Position numbers and translations under genes: made by a program | Shown: positions 54,174 through 62,360 of the stretch, in pieces | Layout of the letters: each line of letters starts with the position of its first letter | How positions within the stretch are numbered: position 1 is the first letter of the stretch | The notes under the pieces: generated by a model | Databases searched by the model: none | Told to the model about the DNA's origin: nothing | The model's input: only the letters and a program-made list of their open reading frames with translations | Assembly (NCBI RefSeq): GCF_000253255.1 | Contig: NC_015580.1 | Location: 1,501,001-1,565,000, forward strand | Source: Novosphingobium sp. PP1Y | Lineage (GTDB): Bacteria > Pseudomonadota > Alphaproteobacteria > Sphingomonadales > Sphingomonadaceae | Length of the DNA: 64,000 nucleotides | Reading direction: 5' to 3'

Positions 54174-54189
54174 ATCGGGAATTTTCGAT
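54174..54189. promoter_or_regulatory. second ArsR-like operator
   Basis: ATCGGGAATTTTCGAT repeats the symmetric pattern ATCGGnAATTnnCGAT of the proximal site, with centres about 39 bases apart. It lies upstream of the ars -35 and may help repression or act on the divergent parB side. Confidence 0.45.
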
Positions 54190-54386
54190 GTGTTGCTGAA
54201 AGGTAGAAGGTATCGGCGAGCTACTTTTGTAAGCCCAGATGCCGAGTTATGCATGCGCAGATGCTGAAATCGAACAATCAGTAACCAGCCGGCCGGCAGT
54301 CATTGAGAGGGAAGGGGGCTTGCTTCTGATTGAGCCGAACGAGCGTCGAAGGTCGATGCTTGAGCTCGCAATCAGGAGTAAGTCCC

Positions 54387-56375
54387 ATGATCAAGTCGAT
54401 TCTGCTGACCAAGTTAGTCCAGTCCCCACGTAACGTGCGCCGCCACGGTGACCCAGCTGCAGATGCCGAACTGAAAGCGAGCATTGCAGCCCATGGCTTG
54501 TTGCAGAACCTCATCGTTCGGCCTGCCTCTCGCGGAAAATTCGAGGTCGAGGCCGGAGAGCGCCGCCGGTGCGCCTTGCTGGCGCTTACCGAAGAGAAAG
54601 TCCTGCCGAAGGGCTACGAGGTTACCTGCCTCGTGCTTGAGGACGATGCGGAAACCGCAGTCGAAACGAGTCTGGCCGAAAACTTCCATCGCCTTGCGAT
54701 GAACCCGGCCGACGAAGCGCAGGCGTTCGCTGCCCTCATTGATGCTGGTGCCTCGACGGAAGATGTCGCGCGCCGCTTCGGGCTGACGGTCCGCTTTGTC
54801 GAAGGCCGTCTGCGTCTCGCGACCCTCGCGCCTGTCGTCTTCGATGCTCTGGCATCCGGCGAAATCACTCTCGATCTCGCCAAAGCTTTCGGCGCGACCT
54901 CCGACCAGGAAATTCAGGCTCGCGTCTACGAACAGGCGTCCTCGGGCTATTATGCGCCCAGCGCCGACAGTATCCGGCGCATGGTGCTCTCCGGCATGGT
55001 TCGCGGCAGCGATGCTCGGGCCCGTCTTGTCGGTCGCGACGCATATACCGCTGCAGGTGGCCGGATCGAACGCGAACTCTTCGACGACGATGACAGCGAG
55101 TCCTGGGTTGATGTCGCGCTTCTGGAAACCCTCGCCTCGGAGGAGATGGAAAGGCGTGCCAAGGCGCTCGCAGCAGAGCAGGGTCTTGCCTGGGTCAAGC
55201 CTACGCTTGACGCCTATGCCAGTCACGATCTCGTCGAAGGCCTCATACGCCTTCCGGCCGAGCCGGCTCCGTTGACTGACGCCGAACTGGCCCGCCTTGA
55301 CGAACTCGATGCTTCCTACGACGAGCATGCGGCCATTCTCGAGGACGAAGACAGCGCCGAAGAAGCAATTGCTGCGGCTGAGGCGACGATCGAAGCGATC
55401 GAACGCGAATGCCAGGACATTCGGGCAAAGCCCCCGGAGCTGGCGCCCGAACTGAAGGCCGATGCCGGAATGATCCTCGTTCTCTCGCGCGACGGCACAC
55501 CGGTCCTCCAGCCGGTTTTCTACGGCGAGCGCGATATCGAAGTCGTTGGTGACGACGATGTCGTCGAAGTCGTGGCGAGTGTCTTCAGTGATGGCAAACG
55601 CCGTGCAGCGCTTTCCAAGCGTCTGGTCGACGAACTTGCGATGCAACGTCGTGACGTGCTCGCGCTCCACGTGGCATCGGATCCCGGCCTTTCGCTCGAC
55701 ATCATGGTCTTCACCCTCGCGGATGCCGACACCCACGACTGGCGGTCACGCGCGGCCACGACCCTGCGTGGCGGCGTCCCTGCGGGTCCGATTGTCGGGT
55801 TCGAAGCGAAGGATGCGCCGGCAAGTGCATCCCTTGCTGACCTGCGCTCTTGTCTCGATGAGAGCTGGCGATCTGGCGAAGACGCTTCGTCGCGCTTCAA
55901 GATGTTTCGGACACTCGCTGATGAAAGCCGCGCAGCATGGCTCGGCTTTGTCGTCGCTCGCACACTCGAGGCGAGCCTCAACATGCCAGGCGAACGCCAA
56001 ATCGCATTCCAGGATCATCTGGGCAGCGCGATCGGCATCGATATGGCGCAATGGTGGCGTCCGACCGCGGCAAACTACTTCGACCGAGTCTCGAAGCAGG
56101 TCATCCTCGATGCGCTCACCGATGTCGGCGGCCTGGAACTGTCCTCGCGCTTCGCATCGGTGAAAAAGGGCGATCTTGCGATGAGCGCCGAGCGCGTCTT
56201 CGCGGGGACCTACATCACCGAGGTCGAAGTTCGGGAAAGAGCCCTCGCCTGGGTACCCGAAGTCATGCGTTTTGCCGACCAGCCGGAAATTCCTGCCGAT
56301 AACGAAGCGCAAAGTCCCGACGCGGATTTCGTCGCCAACGACGACAATCAGCCCCCGAGCGAGCTGGCCGCCTGA
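54387..56375 (+). CDS. large ParB/RepB/Spo0J-domain protein
   Basis: 662 residues from ATG 54,387, preceded by AGGAG. Residues about 1-110 form the ParB N-terminal nuclease/CTPase fold (LVQSPRNVRRHGD, LIVRPASRGKFEVEAGERR, then SLAENFHRLAMNPADEAQ). A helix-turn-helix (STEDVARRFGLTVRFVEGRL) and a long acidic C-terminal part follow, unlike chromosomal ParB (about 300 residues). Plasmid and ICE proteins of this type may bind island DNA or process it; no parA is adjacent, so a partition role is uncertain. Confidence 0.82.
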   Translation: MIKSILLTKLVQSPRNVRRHGDPAADAELKASIAAHGLLQNLIVRPASRGKFEVEAGERRRCALLALTEEKVLPKGYEVTCLVLEDDAETAVETSLAENFHRLAMNPADEAQAFAALIDAGASTEDVARRFGLTVRFVEGRLRLATLAPVVFDALASGEITLDLAKAFGATSDQEIQARVYEQASSGYYAPSADSIRRMVLSGMVRGSDARARLVGRDAYTAAGGRIERELFDDDDSESWVDVALLETLASEEMERRAKALAAEQGLAWVKPTLDAYASHDLVEGLIRLPAEPAPLTDAELARLDELDASYDEHAAILEDEDSAEEAIAAAEATIEAIERECQDIRAKPPELAPELKADAGMILVLSRDGTPVLQPVFYGERDIEVVGDDDVVEVVASVFSDGKRRAALSKRLVDELAMQRRDVLALHVASDPGLSLDIMVFTLADADTHDWRSRAATTLRGGVPAGPIVGFEAKDAPASASLADLRSCLDESWRSGEDASSRFKMFRTLADESRAAWLGFVVARTLEASLNMPGERQIAFQDHLGSAIGIDMAQWWRPTAANYFDRVSKQVILDALTDVGGLELSSRFASVKKGDLAMSAERVFAGTYITEVEVRERALAWVPEVMRFADQPEIPADNEAQSPDADFVANDDNQPPSELAA

Positions 56376-56412
56376 CCTCCTCCTGACAGGAACGGCTGCT
56401 CGCCAACGTGAA

Positions 56413-56442
56413 GCGGTCCTCCGGCACATGCCGGGGGGCCGC
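56413..56442 (+). promoter_or_regulatory. GC-rich hairpin between parB and ardC
   Basis: 13-bp stem GCGGTCCTCCGGC / GCCGGGGGGCCGC (two G-U pairs) with loop ACAT, 38 bases after the parB stop, followed by TTCCTTC rather than a T-run. It could attenuate or stabilise the message. Confidence 0.45.
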
Positions 56443-56530
56443 TTCCTTCATGGAAAGAGAGCGGAGGGGGCTCCGGGATCTCCGGCACTGACCGACGGAA
56501 CTGTCGTCAGGCCATTTCAGGAGATCCAAC

Positions 56531-57157
56531 ATGGCCTATCGCAAGGGACAAAGCGGCGGAGTGTCGCCTGCTACCCGTATCACCCAGGAAATCATCGCCC
56601 GCCTCGAGTCCGGCACGAAACCGTGGATCAAGCCATGGCGCGGTGTGCCAGTCTCGCGCCCATTGCGGGCGTGCGGCATCCCTTATCGCGGCATGAATGT
56701 ATTCTGGCTCTGGATGGTTGCCGATATGTGCGGTTACGCCTCGCCGTTCTGGATGACCTACAATCAGGCCAAAGAACTGGGCGCACAGGTGCGCAAGGGC
56801 GAAAAATCCACCATCGCCATCTTCTACAAGAGCTACACCAAGGAAGTCGAAGCCCCCCACACCGGCGAAAAAACCGACGAAAGTCGTCGTGTGTTGAAGG
56901 CCTATCCGGTTTTCAATGCCGATCAGGTCGAAGGTCTTCCGGAACGTTTCCATCCCGCCGCGACGCTTGAGGTGGTGGAGCCCAAGGGCCGTCAGGCTGA
57001 ACTCGACTCATTCTTTGCCAGTATTCCGGCCGTCCTGCGTCATCAGGGCGACGAAGCCTATTATGAGCCAGTGGCTGACCGGGTGACAATGCCGCCCGCG
57101 CATCTCTTCTCGGGCTTCGACCACTATTACGCGACGCTCGCGCACGAGCTGTCGCAT
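56531..57157 (+). pseudogene. ArdC-like antirestriction gene, 5' part, interrupted by the RIT element
   Basis: Codons 1-209 of an ArdC-type protein. The N-terminal ssDNA-binding domain reads SPATRITQEIIARLESGTKPW, then PWRGVPVSRPLRACGIPYRG and WMTYNQAKELGAQVRKGE. The metalloprotease-like domain begins at HELSH (residues 205-209), where the insertion cuts directly after the second His codon. The remaining frame reads into the element to 57,472, giving a product without the downstream zinc ligand. ArdC proteins protect incoming DNA from restriction; here the gene is probably inactive. Confidence 0.88.
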
Positions 57158-57181
57158 AATGCCGTAACCCGGATTATGCCG
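57155..57181. repeat. left inverted repeat of the RIT element
   Basis: 27 bp starting CATAATGCCGTAACCC and ending GGATTATGCCG. The complement of 60,183-60,209 is identical except for one base (A/G at position 12). It contains two direct copies of the A(A/T)TATGCCG-like unit. Confidence 0.9.
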
Positions 57182-57239
57182 TGCGGCCTCTGGTTTTCGT
57201 TGGTTTTCTGGCGTTCGGCTGCGCGGCGGTTCGGCATAA

Positions 57240-58232
57240 TCAAAGTCCTTCCAGGAATGCGAGGAGTTGATCGTCGGGCCGGAACCGGCCTGACGGCGTG
57301 GGCGGAGCAGCGACGCGGGCAAGCGCCTTTTCTTTCATCCGCATGTCGGCGTGGATGTAGATCTGGGTGGTCTCGACGTTTTCGTGACCAAGCCAGAGTG
57401 CGATCACCGCTGGATCAACACCGTGATGCAGCAGGTCCATCGCGTTGCTGTGGCGCAGCGTATGTGGCGTAACCCGCTTCGCGCCGATGCTGAGGCATGT
57501 CCGCGCAGCCGTCAGACAGTGCTTGCGGACCAGATGTTCGAGCGCATCTCGGCTCAACCGATCGCCTCGGATCGAGGGGAACAGCGGCCTGCTCTCCTCT
57601 GTGTCGTTGCCGATCCACGCTGCCAGCAGTTTCGCCGTATCACGGCGAAGCGGTGTGGCGCGCTCCTTCCGGCCCTTGCCCATGCAGCGAATGTGCGCGC
57701 CAGTGCCCAGCACCACATCGCCGCATGTGAGACCGACCAGTTCGGATGCCCGCAGGCCAGTCTGGACCGCGAGCAAGAGCAGCGCATGGTCACGCCGTCC
57801 CGCCCATGTCGTGCGATCCGGCGCTGCCAGCAACGCCGCGATCTCGTCCGTATCAAGGAAGGTGACTGCTCGCTTCACATAGCGCTTGTTGGGCATGGCG
57901 AGGATGCGCTGGCAGTGCAGCAGCAAGGCCGGATCGGTCATCGCAACGAAGCGGAAGAACGACCGGATAGCGGCAAGCCGGGTGTTGCGGCTGCGCGCGC
58001 TGTTGCCCCGCGCCGTCTCGGTATGGACGAGAAAGTCTGCGACCAGATCGGCGTCGATATCTTCGACCGTCAGTTTGACCGGCGGCATGCCAAGCCGAGT
58101 ACTCGCATATCGGAGCAGCAGGCGGAACGTGTCGCGGTAACCCGCAACCGTGTGGCGGCTCGCTTCCATCTGAACGCACAGCCGGTCAGTGAAGAAGCGC
58201 TGGATCAGCGTGGGCAAAGTGGCAGCGGTCAT
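57240..58232 (-). CDS. RIT tyrosine recombinase, third gene
   Basis: 330 residues. It has a SAM-like N-terminal core-binding domain (HTVAGYRDTFRLLLRYA) and a catalytic domain with Arg in TGLRASELVGL, Lys in GKGRKERATPL, HxxR in HTLRHSNAMDLL, His in WLGHENVETTQ and Tyr in TQIYIHADM. All catalytic residues are present. It is the most distal gene in the trio; its start overlaps the stop of the middle gene (ATGA). The C-terminal end reaches to within 60 bases of the left inverted repeat. Confidence 0.92.
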   Translation of the reverse strand: MTAATLPTLIQRFFTDRLCVQMEASRHTVAGYRDTFRLLLRYASTRLGMPPVKLTVEDIDADLVADFLVHTETARGNSARSRNTRLAAIRSFFRFVAMTDPALLLHCQRILAMPNKRYVKRAVTFLDTDEIAALLAAPDRTTWAGRRDHALLLLAVQTGLRASELVGLTCGDVVLGTGAHIRCMGKGRKERATPLRRDTAKLLAAWIGNDTEESRPLFPSIRGDRLSRDALEHLVRKHCLTAARTCLSIGAKRVTPHTLRHSNAMDLLHHGVDPAVIALWLGHENVETTQIYIHADMRMKEKALARVAAPPTPSGRFRPDDQLLAFLEGL

Positions 58233-59161
58233 CGTGCTGCCTCCCCATCACCAGTGGCGCGCGCCATCGCCAGATCGAGCAGTTCCGGCACCGCCTCCAG
58301 ATACCAATATGTGTTGGAGGGATCGCTATGGCCCAGATAGGTCGTCAGCCGGATCATCTCTCGCGCTGGGTCTTTGCCGGTGCGGTACCAGTCGATCATC
58401 GTGCGCACCGCGAAGGTGTGACGCAGATCGTGGATGCGCGGCCCCCGGCCATGCCGACAATAGCGCTGCGGGGACCGCAAGCCGATCCGCTGGCAGACTT
58501 GCGCAAAGTTGTAGCGGGCAGAGCAGTCGGTGAGCCGCGTCGCCTTATCGGTCACAAACAGCGGCTTCGCGGCGTGGCCGATCAGCCGATCCCGCTCGGC
58601 AAGATAGGCGACCAACTGCACCACCACGCTCGGATCGAGCGGCAGCAGTCGCTCGCGGCCAAGCTTTCCGCGCCGGACACGCAGCACATCATGATCAAGA
58701 TCGTCCCGGTCGAGCGCCAGCGCCTCGCTGATCCGCAGGCCGGTCACTGCGATCAGCCCGAACAGCGTCGAGCAGGTGAGGCCGCGAAGGCCATAGATCG
58801 ATGGCAGTTCGCTGGCCGCTGCGACAATAGCAGCGATTTCGTCGCGGCTGTAGATGTGCGGGCGAGACCGGTTCGAAGAGTCGGGCAGCAGTCCTTGCGG
58901 CGGCACTTCGTGTCCCGGATCGAAGCCGCTCAGCCATTGGGCAAACAGCCGCACGACGCGCAGCCTCGTGGCCCGGGTCGAGCTGTTCGCCGCCGTCAGC
59001 GTCGCGTGCCAGCGCAGGAACAGCGCCGTGTCGATATAGGTAGCGCCTTCGGCATCGGCGTAGCGCGTGAAGCGGCGCAGGATGCGCTCGCTCGTGCGCA
59101 GATCATAACCGAGGTTTCGGCGAACGCCCAGATAGCGGTCGAGATAGGGTGTGAGGCTCAT
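58229..59161 (-). CDS. RIT tyrosine recombinase, middle gene
   Basis: 310 residues from ATG 59,161; an in-frame extension to 59,185 is not used because this start overlaps the previous stop (ATGA). Catalytic residues are Arg in VTGLRISEALAL, HxxR in IHDLRHTFAVRTM, His in YLGHSDPSNTYWYL and Tyr in NTYWYLEAVPELL. The WYLEA context is the same as in TnpA/TnpB-like recombinases of Tn554-type elements. Probably acts as a complex with the other two enzymes. Confidence 0.9.
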   Translation of the reverse strand: MSLTPYLDRYLGVRRNLGYDLRTSERILRRFTRYADAEGATYIDTALFLRWHATLTAANSSTRATRLRVVRLFAQWLSGFDPGHEVPPQGLLPDSSNRSRPHIYSRDEIAAIVAAASELPSIYGLRGLTCSTLFGLIAVTGLRISEALALDRDDLDHDVLRVRRGKLGRERLLPLDPSVVVQLVAYLAERDRLIGHAAKPLFVTDKATRLTDCSARYNFAQVCQRIGLRSPQRYCRHGRGPRIHDLRHTFAVRTMIDWYRTGKDPAREMIRLTTYLGHSDPSNTYWYLEAVPELLDLAMARATGDGEAAR

Positions 59162-60090
59162 TGCGCGCCTCCCGCCACCGGCCAAGGCATCACGATGGAC
59201 CGCAACCCGTCGATATCGAGCCGGGCATATACCATGGTCGAGGAGCGCGAGCGATGCCGCAACACATCGCCGACCTCATCGAGTGACGCACCCGCGTTCA
59301 CCAACTGGGTCGCAAGGCTATGACGCAGCAGGTGCGATCCTACATAGGGCGTCACCGGCTTCTGTCCGGTTGCCTTCAATGCATCCTTGAGGATCGCGTT
59401 GACGATCTGTCCGTCCTTGAACGGACGATATGGCGCGCGCTGCGTGACGAACAGGGTGCGGCAGATCGCCGGGCCACGTTCCTCGCGCAGATAGGCACTC
59501 AGCGCGTCGCCGACCTCCGGCGTGATCGGCATCCGGTCATGCAACTGGCCTTTGCCGCGCACGGTCAGTTCGCCAGCGCGCCAGTCAATATCGTCCAGTT
59601 GGATCGCGATAACCTCGACCGCGCGCAGGCCGAGCCGCGCCATGATCAGCAGCATCGCGTAGTCGCGGGCACCGTATCGCGGATTGCTCCGCGCCGAAGC
59701 GAGCACCGCCTCGACACCATCCGGCGACAGATGCCGGGGGAGCCGGGCGTCCCAGCGTTTGGCCGCGTTAGGAAGGCTCAGCGCCAGATTGGTGGCCGTC
59801 GCTCCACAGCCGAACAGATATTGGAGGAAGATACGAACATGCGTCGCAACCGTCTTGTCGCGGCGTCCCGCCGCCAGAACATGCTCGATAAAGCTAATGA
59901 CATCGGCGGGTCGAAGGTCCGCGAGGCTGATCGCGCCGTCGCCGAAGCGATGATCGAGGAAGCGGTTGGCGAACCGCAGCGTGTGATAGATCGTTCGTGC
60001 GCTCAACCCGCGCTGCTTGACGAGATAGTCTTCGAAGTTGGCGAGCAGCACCGCTCTCGCGGTCGCCGCCTCGGTCAGTATGTCGGTCAT
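59158..60090 (-). CDS. RIT tyrosine recombinase, first gene
   Basis: 310 residues from ATG 60,090; the frame open to 60,153 has no matching sequence. The core-binding domain has YLVKQRGLSARTIYHTLRF. The catalytic domain has Arg in RLGLRAVEVIAI, HLLRH in GSHLLRHSLATQL, the next basic position in LRHRSRSSTM and Tyr in TMVYARLD. It is the first gene of the operon and reads from the right end of the element, where noncoding DNA 60,091-60,182 must carry its promoter. Confidence 0.9.
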   Translation of the reverse strand: MTDILTEAATARAVLLANFEDYLVKQRGLSARTIYHTLRFANRFLDHRFGDGAISLADLRPADVISFIEHVLAAGRRDKTVATHVRIFLQYLFGCGATATNLALSLPNAAKRWDARLPRHLSPDGVEAVLASARSNPRYGARDYAMLLIMARLGLRAVEVIAIQLDDIDWRAGELTVRGKGQLHDRMPITPEVGDALSAYLREERGPAICRTLFVTQRAPYRPFKDGQIVNAILKDALKATGQKPVTPYVGSHLLRHSLATQLVNAGASLDEVGDVLRHRSRSSTMVYARLDIDGLRSIVMPWPVAGGAQ

Positions 60091-60182
60091 GATCGTGATG
60101 CTCCATGTTGGTGGAGCCACGATTATTATGCCGAACAGGCAGCGCATGATCATGCCGCTAACCGCGCATCCTCAGCACAATG

Positions 60183-60209
60183 CGGCATAATCCGGGTCAC
60201 GGCATTATG
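60183..60209. repeat. right inverted repeat of the RIT element
   Basis: 27 bp, inverted copy of 57,155-57,181 with one mismatch. Its last three bases overlap the beginning of a 34-bp palindrome, so on this side the repeat is not the outermost sequence. Confidence 0.9.
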
Positions 60210-60240
60210 GGTCTTATGCCGATATCGGCATAAGACCCAT
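60207..60240. repeat. perfect 34-bp palindrome at the right end of the RIT element
   Basis: The half ATGGGTCTTATGCCGAT (60,207-60,223) is followed by its exact reverse complement (60,224-60,240). It can be read as two 14-bp arms around GATATC, or as 11-bp GGTCTTATGCC arms with a 6-bp centre as in dif. It is absent from the left end and ends exactly where ardC resumes. Confidence 0.9.
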
Positions 60241-60555
60241 TGGACCGGCCATGCCAGCCGCCTCGACCGCAATCTCAAGAATCGATTTGGTTCTGCAGCT
60301 TACGCCGCCGAGGAACTCATCGCCGAACTTTCGAGCGCCATGCTTGGCGCTGAACTCGGTCTGCCAGTCACCCACCTCGATAGCCATGCGAGCTACATCG
60401 AGCACTGGCTCAAGCTCCTGAAGCAAGATGACCGTGCCATTCTCACCGCTGCCGCGAAGGCTGAGGAAGCATCAAGGCTTCTGCTCAAACTCGGAGGGCG
60501 GATCTCTGCCGATGATACCGACGAAGCGTCTGCCGACGCTGCGTTGGCCGCCTGA
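60241..60555 (+). pseudogene. ArdC-like gene, 3' part, separated by the RIT element
   Basis: 104 codons that continue the ardC frame: WTGHASRLDRNLKNRFGSAA, then YAAEELIAELSSAMLGAELG with the further zinc ligand Glu. It ends at a TGA 11 bases before the next gene. Together with 56,531-57,157 it gives a 313-residue protein, a normal ArdC size. It has no start of its own, so it is not expected to be translated unless the element excises. Confidence 0.88.
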
Positions 60556-60566
60556 AGGAGGATGTC

Positions 60567-60989
60567 ATGGGCCGATCGGTTAGCTACCCCAGCGGGGCCA
60601 TCGTGGCCTTCACGATGCTCGAAGTCGAAAACGACGACGACTGGGACTTCGAATATGAGTGGCTCCGCGAAGATCTGCGCGAGCGCGCAGGGCAGGCATT
60701 CCCTTCTCTGATCGCGCACGACGGTTGGCGAGGCCGCGAAGACCGCATCCTCATGCGCAATGCCTATGCAGATTTCGGCGTGTCGGTTTACGCCGGCCTG
60801 GCTGCGGTATGGATCATCGAGCGTGACGATGGCGCCTATTGGGATGCCGATTGGCGCACGGCCAGATCGCCCAGAGCACAACGTTGGCTGTCCCAGATCG
60901 CCTCGCGTTTTGATGCGTTGTTCGGCGACTACGTCTGCCTCGGTCACATGTCGAACGGTGAAGGCGTTTACGCAAAACGGGTGGCCTGA
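60567..60989 (+). CDS. hypothetical protein of the ardC gene cluster
   Basis: 140 residues with an AAGGAGG ribosome-binding site 4-10 bases before ATG 60,567. It is rich in acidic and aromatic residues (EVENDDDWDFEYEWLREDL, VWIIERDDGAYWDADWR) and has no membrane segment or signal. I do not recognise a family. The start lies 11 bases after the ardC stop, so it was presumably co-transcribed with ardC and may be affected by the insertion. Confidence 0.75.
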   Translation: MGRSVSYPSGAIVAFTMLEVENDDDWDFEYEWLREDLRERAGQAFPSLIAHDGWRGREDRILMRNAYADFGVSVYAGLAAVWIIERDDGAYWDADWRTARSPRAQRWLSQIASRFDALFGDYVCLGHMSNGEGVYAKRVA

Positions 60990-61289
60990 ATGCGCCAGTC
61001 ACTTTGACCGTGGCGAGGTGCCTGCCCTCCCTGACGAAGCTTGCTTTTGCACTCATGGTCTGAAGCCATGCGAGAAAGGCCCTGGGCCAGCCGCCAGTCT
61101 TCCGCAACCCGGCTTGCGCAGGCCCGAGTTGGCCCGGCCCTGTGGGCCGTTGGCCTGCCCGCGCCAGCCTGCCCAAGCGGGTTTCCCCTGTCGGGTGCGG
61201 AGACTGCCTCAAGCTGGCCCTGACGGGCTCTCGCTGGCGCAGCCATGAGCGGGTGCGTCAGCCTCACGCCTGTCAGGAGGACAATACCC
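60990..61289. other. 300-base GC-rich non-coding leader
   Basis: No gene is supported. The stretch is full of short GC inverted repeats, for example GGCCC-TGT-GGGCC near 61,136-61,148, and ends with an AGGAGG site for the DUF2493 gene. It resembles the hairpin-rich leaders before other genes of this island. Confidence 0.4.
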
Positions 61290-62243
61290 ATGCACTCATC
61301 ATTTTCTGACCAACTTGCCGGCCTCGATCTTTCCGGCTTTTCGATTGGTCCTGCCCCGGTTTCCACCAATGATTTTCCGGTCCACGATGCAGTCGTCCAG
61401 ACTCTCGAAGCTGTCTGGTCCGATCTATTTGCGATGGTCTCTGGGACTGCGCTGGAGGCCGATGCCGAGGACCTCGGCTGGGCGTTCGTCAACATCTTTC
61501 ACCGTTCCGCGACCCGCAAATCGACCGCAGTCGACCGCGCAACCGACGAAGTCCGAGCGCTCCTGGCTACTGCCGATGGATCCGAAATTCATACCCATGA
61601 ACTCGAGACCCAGGTTGAGCGTGCGCAGTGTGCCGAAGGGGCCATGATCGCTCTCGAAGAGATGCGCGAAGTGGCCGCTGCCCTCTATCTCAACGAATTC
61701 GGCTCCTCGTGGAAGCCCGTGTCGAGTTCGCGCTTCAATCACAGCGCCATGCTGACTTCCGCGCTTGTCGAGGGGCGCGAGTTCATCCGAGCCCGGTCCG
61801 AAGCCAAGCGCCGCGCCGCCATGCCAGAAGGTACGCCGGTGATATTTGCCGGTGGCCGCACACGCCATCCAAACGAGCAGGACGCTCTCACTTTCGCCAA
61901 CAACGTCTGGGCTACTCTGGACAAGGTTCACGACCGGGTTCCTGACATGGTTCTTGTCCACGGCGGTGATACCAAGGGCGTTGACCGTCTGGCATCTTCA
62001 TGGGCGGAACGACGCAACATTCCGCAAATCAGCTTCTCCCTCGACATGCGCCTGGGGGCACGCGCAGGCTTCAAGCGCAACGAGCGTATGCTCTCGCTTG
62101 ACCCCCGTTATGTCGTCGCCTTTCCCGGAAACGGGGTCCTGGAGCGCCTCGTCATCGAAGCGAAATCCCGTCGGATTACCGTCGTCGATCGCCGCGGTCC
62201 GCTTGGAACTTCTCCCAAGCGCGCGGCTCGGGATACCGACTGA
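61290..62243 (+). CDS. DUF2493 (SLOG-type) protein
   Basis: 317 residues from ATG 61,290, which has AGGAGG eight bases upstream. The C-terminal third is a SLOG/Rossmann-like domain: VIFAGGRTRHPNEQDALTFA, VLVHGGDTKGVDRLASSWA and FKRNERMLSLDPRYVVAFPG, the pattern of DUF2493, thought to bind nucleotide-like ligands. The N-terminal 180 residues are mostly helical without recognised domains. Such genes are common on sphingomonad plasmids and ICEs beside parB and ardC. The role is unknown. Confidence 0.8.
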   Translation: MHSSFSDQLAGLDLSGFSIGPAPVSTNDFPVHDAVVQTLEAVWSDLFAMVSGTALEADAEDLGWAFVNIFHRSATRKSTAVDRATDEVRALLATADGSEIHTHELETQVERAQCAEGAMIALEEMREVAAALYLNEFGSSWKPVSSSRFNHSAMLTSALVEGREFIRARSEAKRRAAMPEGTPVIFAGGRTRHPNEQDALTFANNVWATLDKVHDRVPDMVLVHGGDTKGVDRLASSWAERRNIPQISFSLDMRLGARAGFKRNERMLSLDPRYVVAFPGNGVLERLVIEAKSRRITVVDRRGPLGTSPKRAARDTD

Positions 62244-62256
62244 TGCGTCCGGCATC

Positions 62257-62281
62257 GCGCCAGCGCCATCGGCGCTGGCGC
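62257..62281 (+). promoter_or_regulatory. perfect hairpin before the DUF6878 gene
   Basis: GCGCCAGCGCC-ATC-GGCGCTGGCGC, an 11-bp perfect stem with a 3-base loop, 13 bases after the DUF2493 stop and 80 bases before the next start. No T-tract follows. Confidence 0.5.
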
Positions 62282-62360
62282 AGCCCGTCAGAGGAAAGAG
62301 ATCGCCTGATATCGTGGGCAAGACGATCGGTTCTTGCCCGCACATTGCAGGAGAAATCTC

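Larger units (their letters stand above)
57158..60240. mobile_element. RIT-type element: three tyrosine recombinases between inverted repeats
   Basis: Three consecutive tyrosine recombinase genes (minus strand, 57,240-60,090), each overlapping the next by ATGA, lie between 27-bp inverted repeats (one mismatch). This matches recombinase-in-trio elements. Joining 57,157 to 60,241 restores an unbroken ardC frame (HELSH then WTGHASRLDRN), which fixes the insertion boundaries to within the shared CAT (57,155-57,157 and 60,238-60,240). The size is about 3,083 bp and all three enzymes look intact. Confidence 0.88.

Noticed and set aside
56531..57472. A full-length 313-residue protein read straight from the ardC start
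   Set aside because: After residue 209 the frame runs into the RIT element. The length matches an intact ArdC only by coincidence, and the true 3' part lies at 60,241-60,555.
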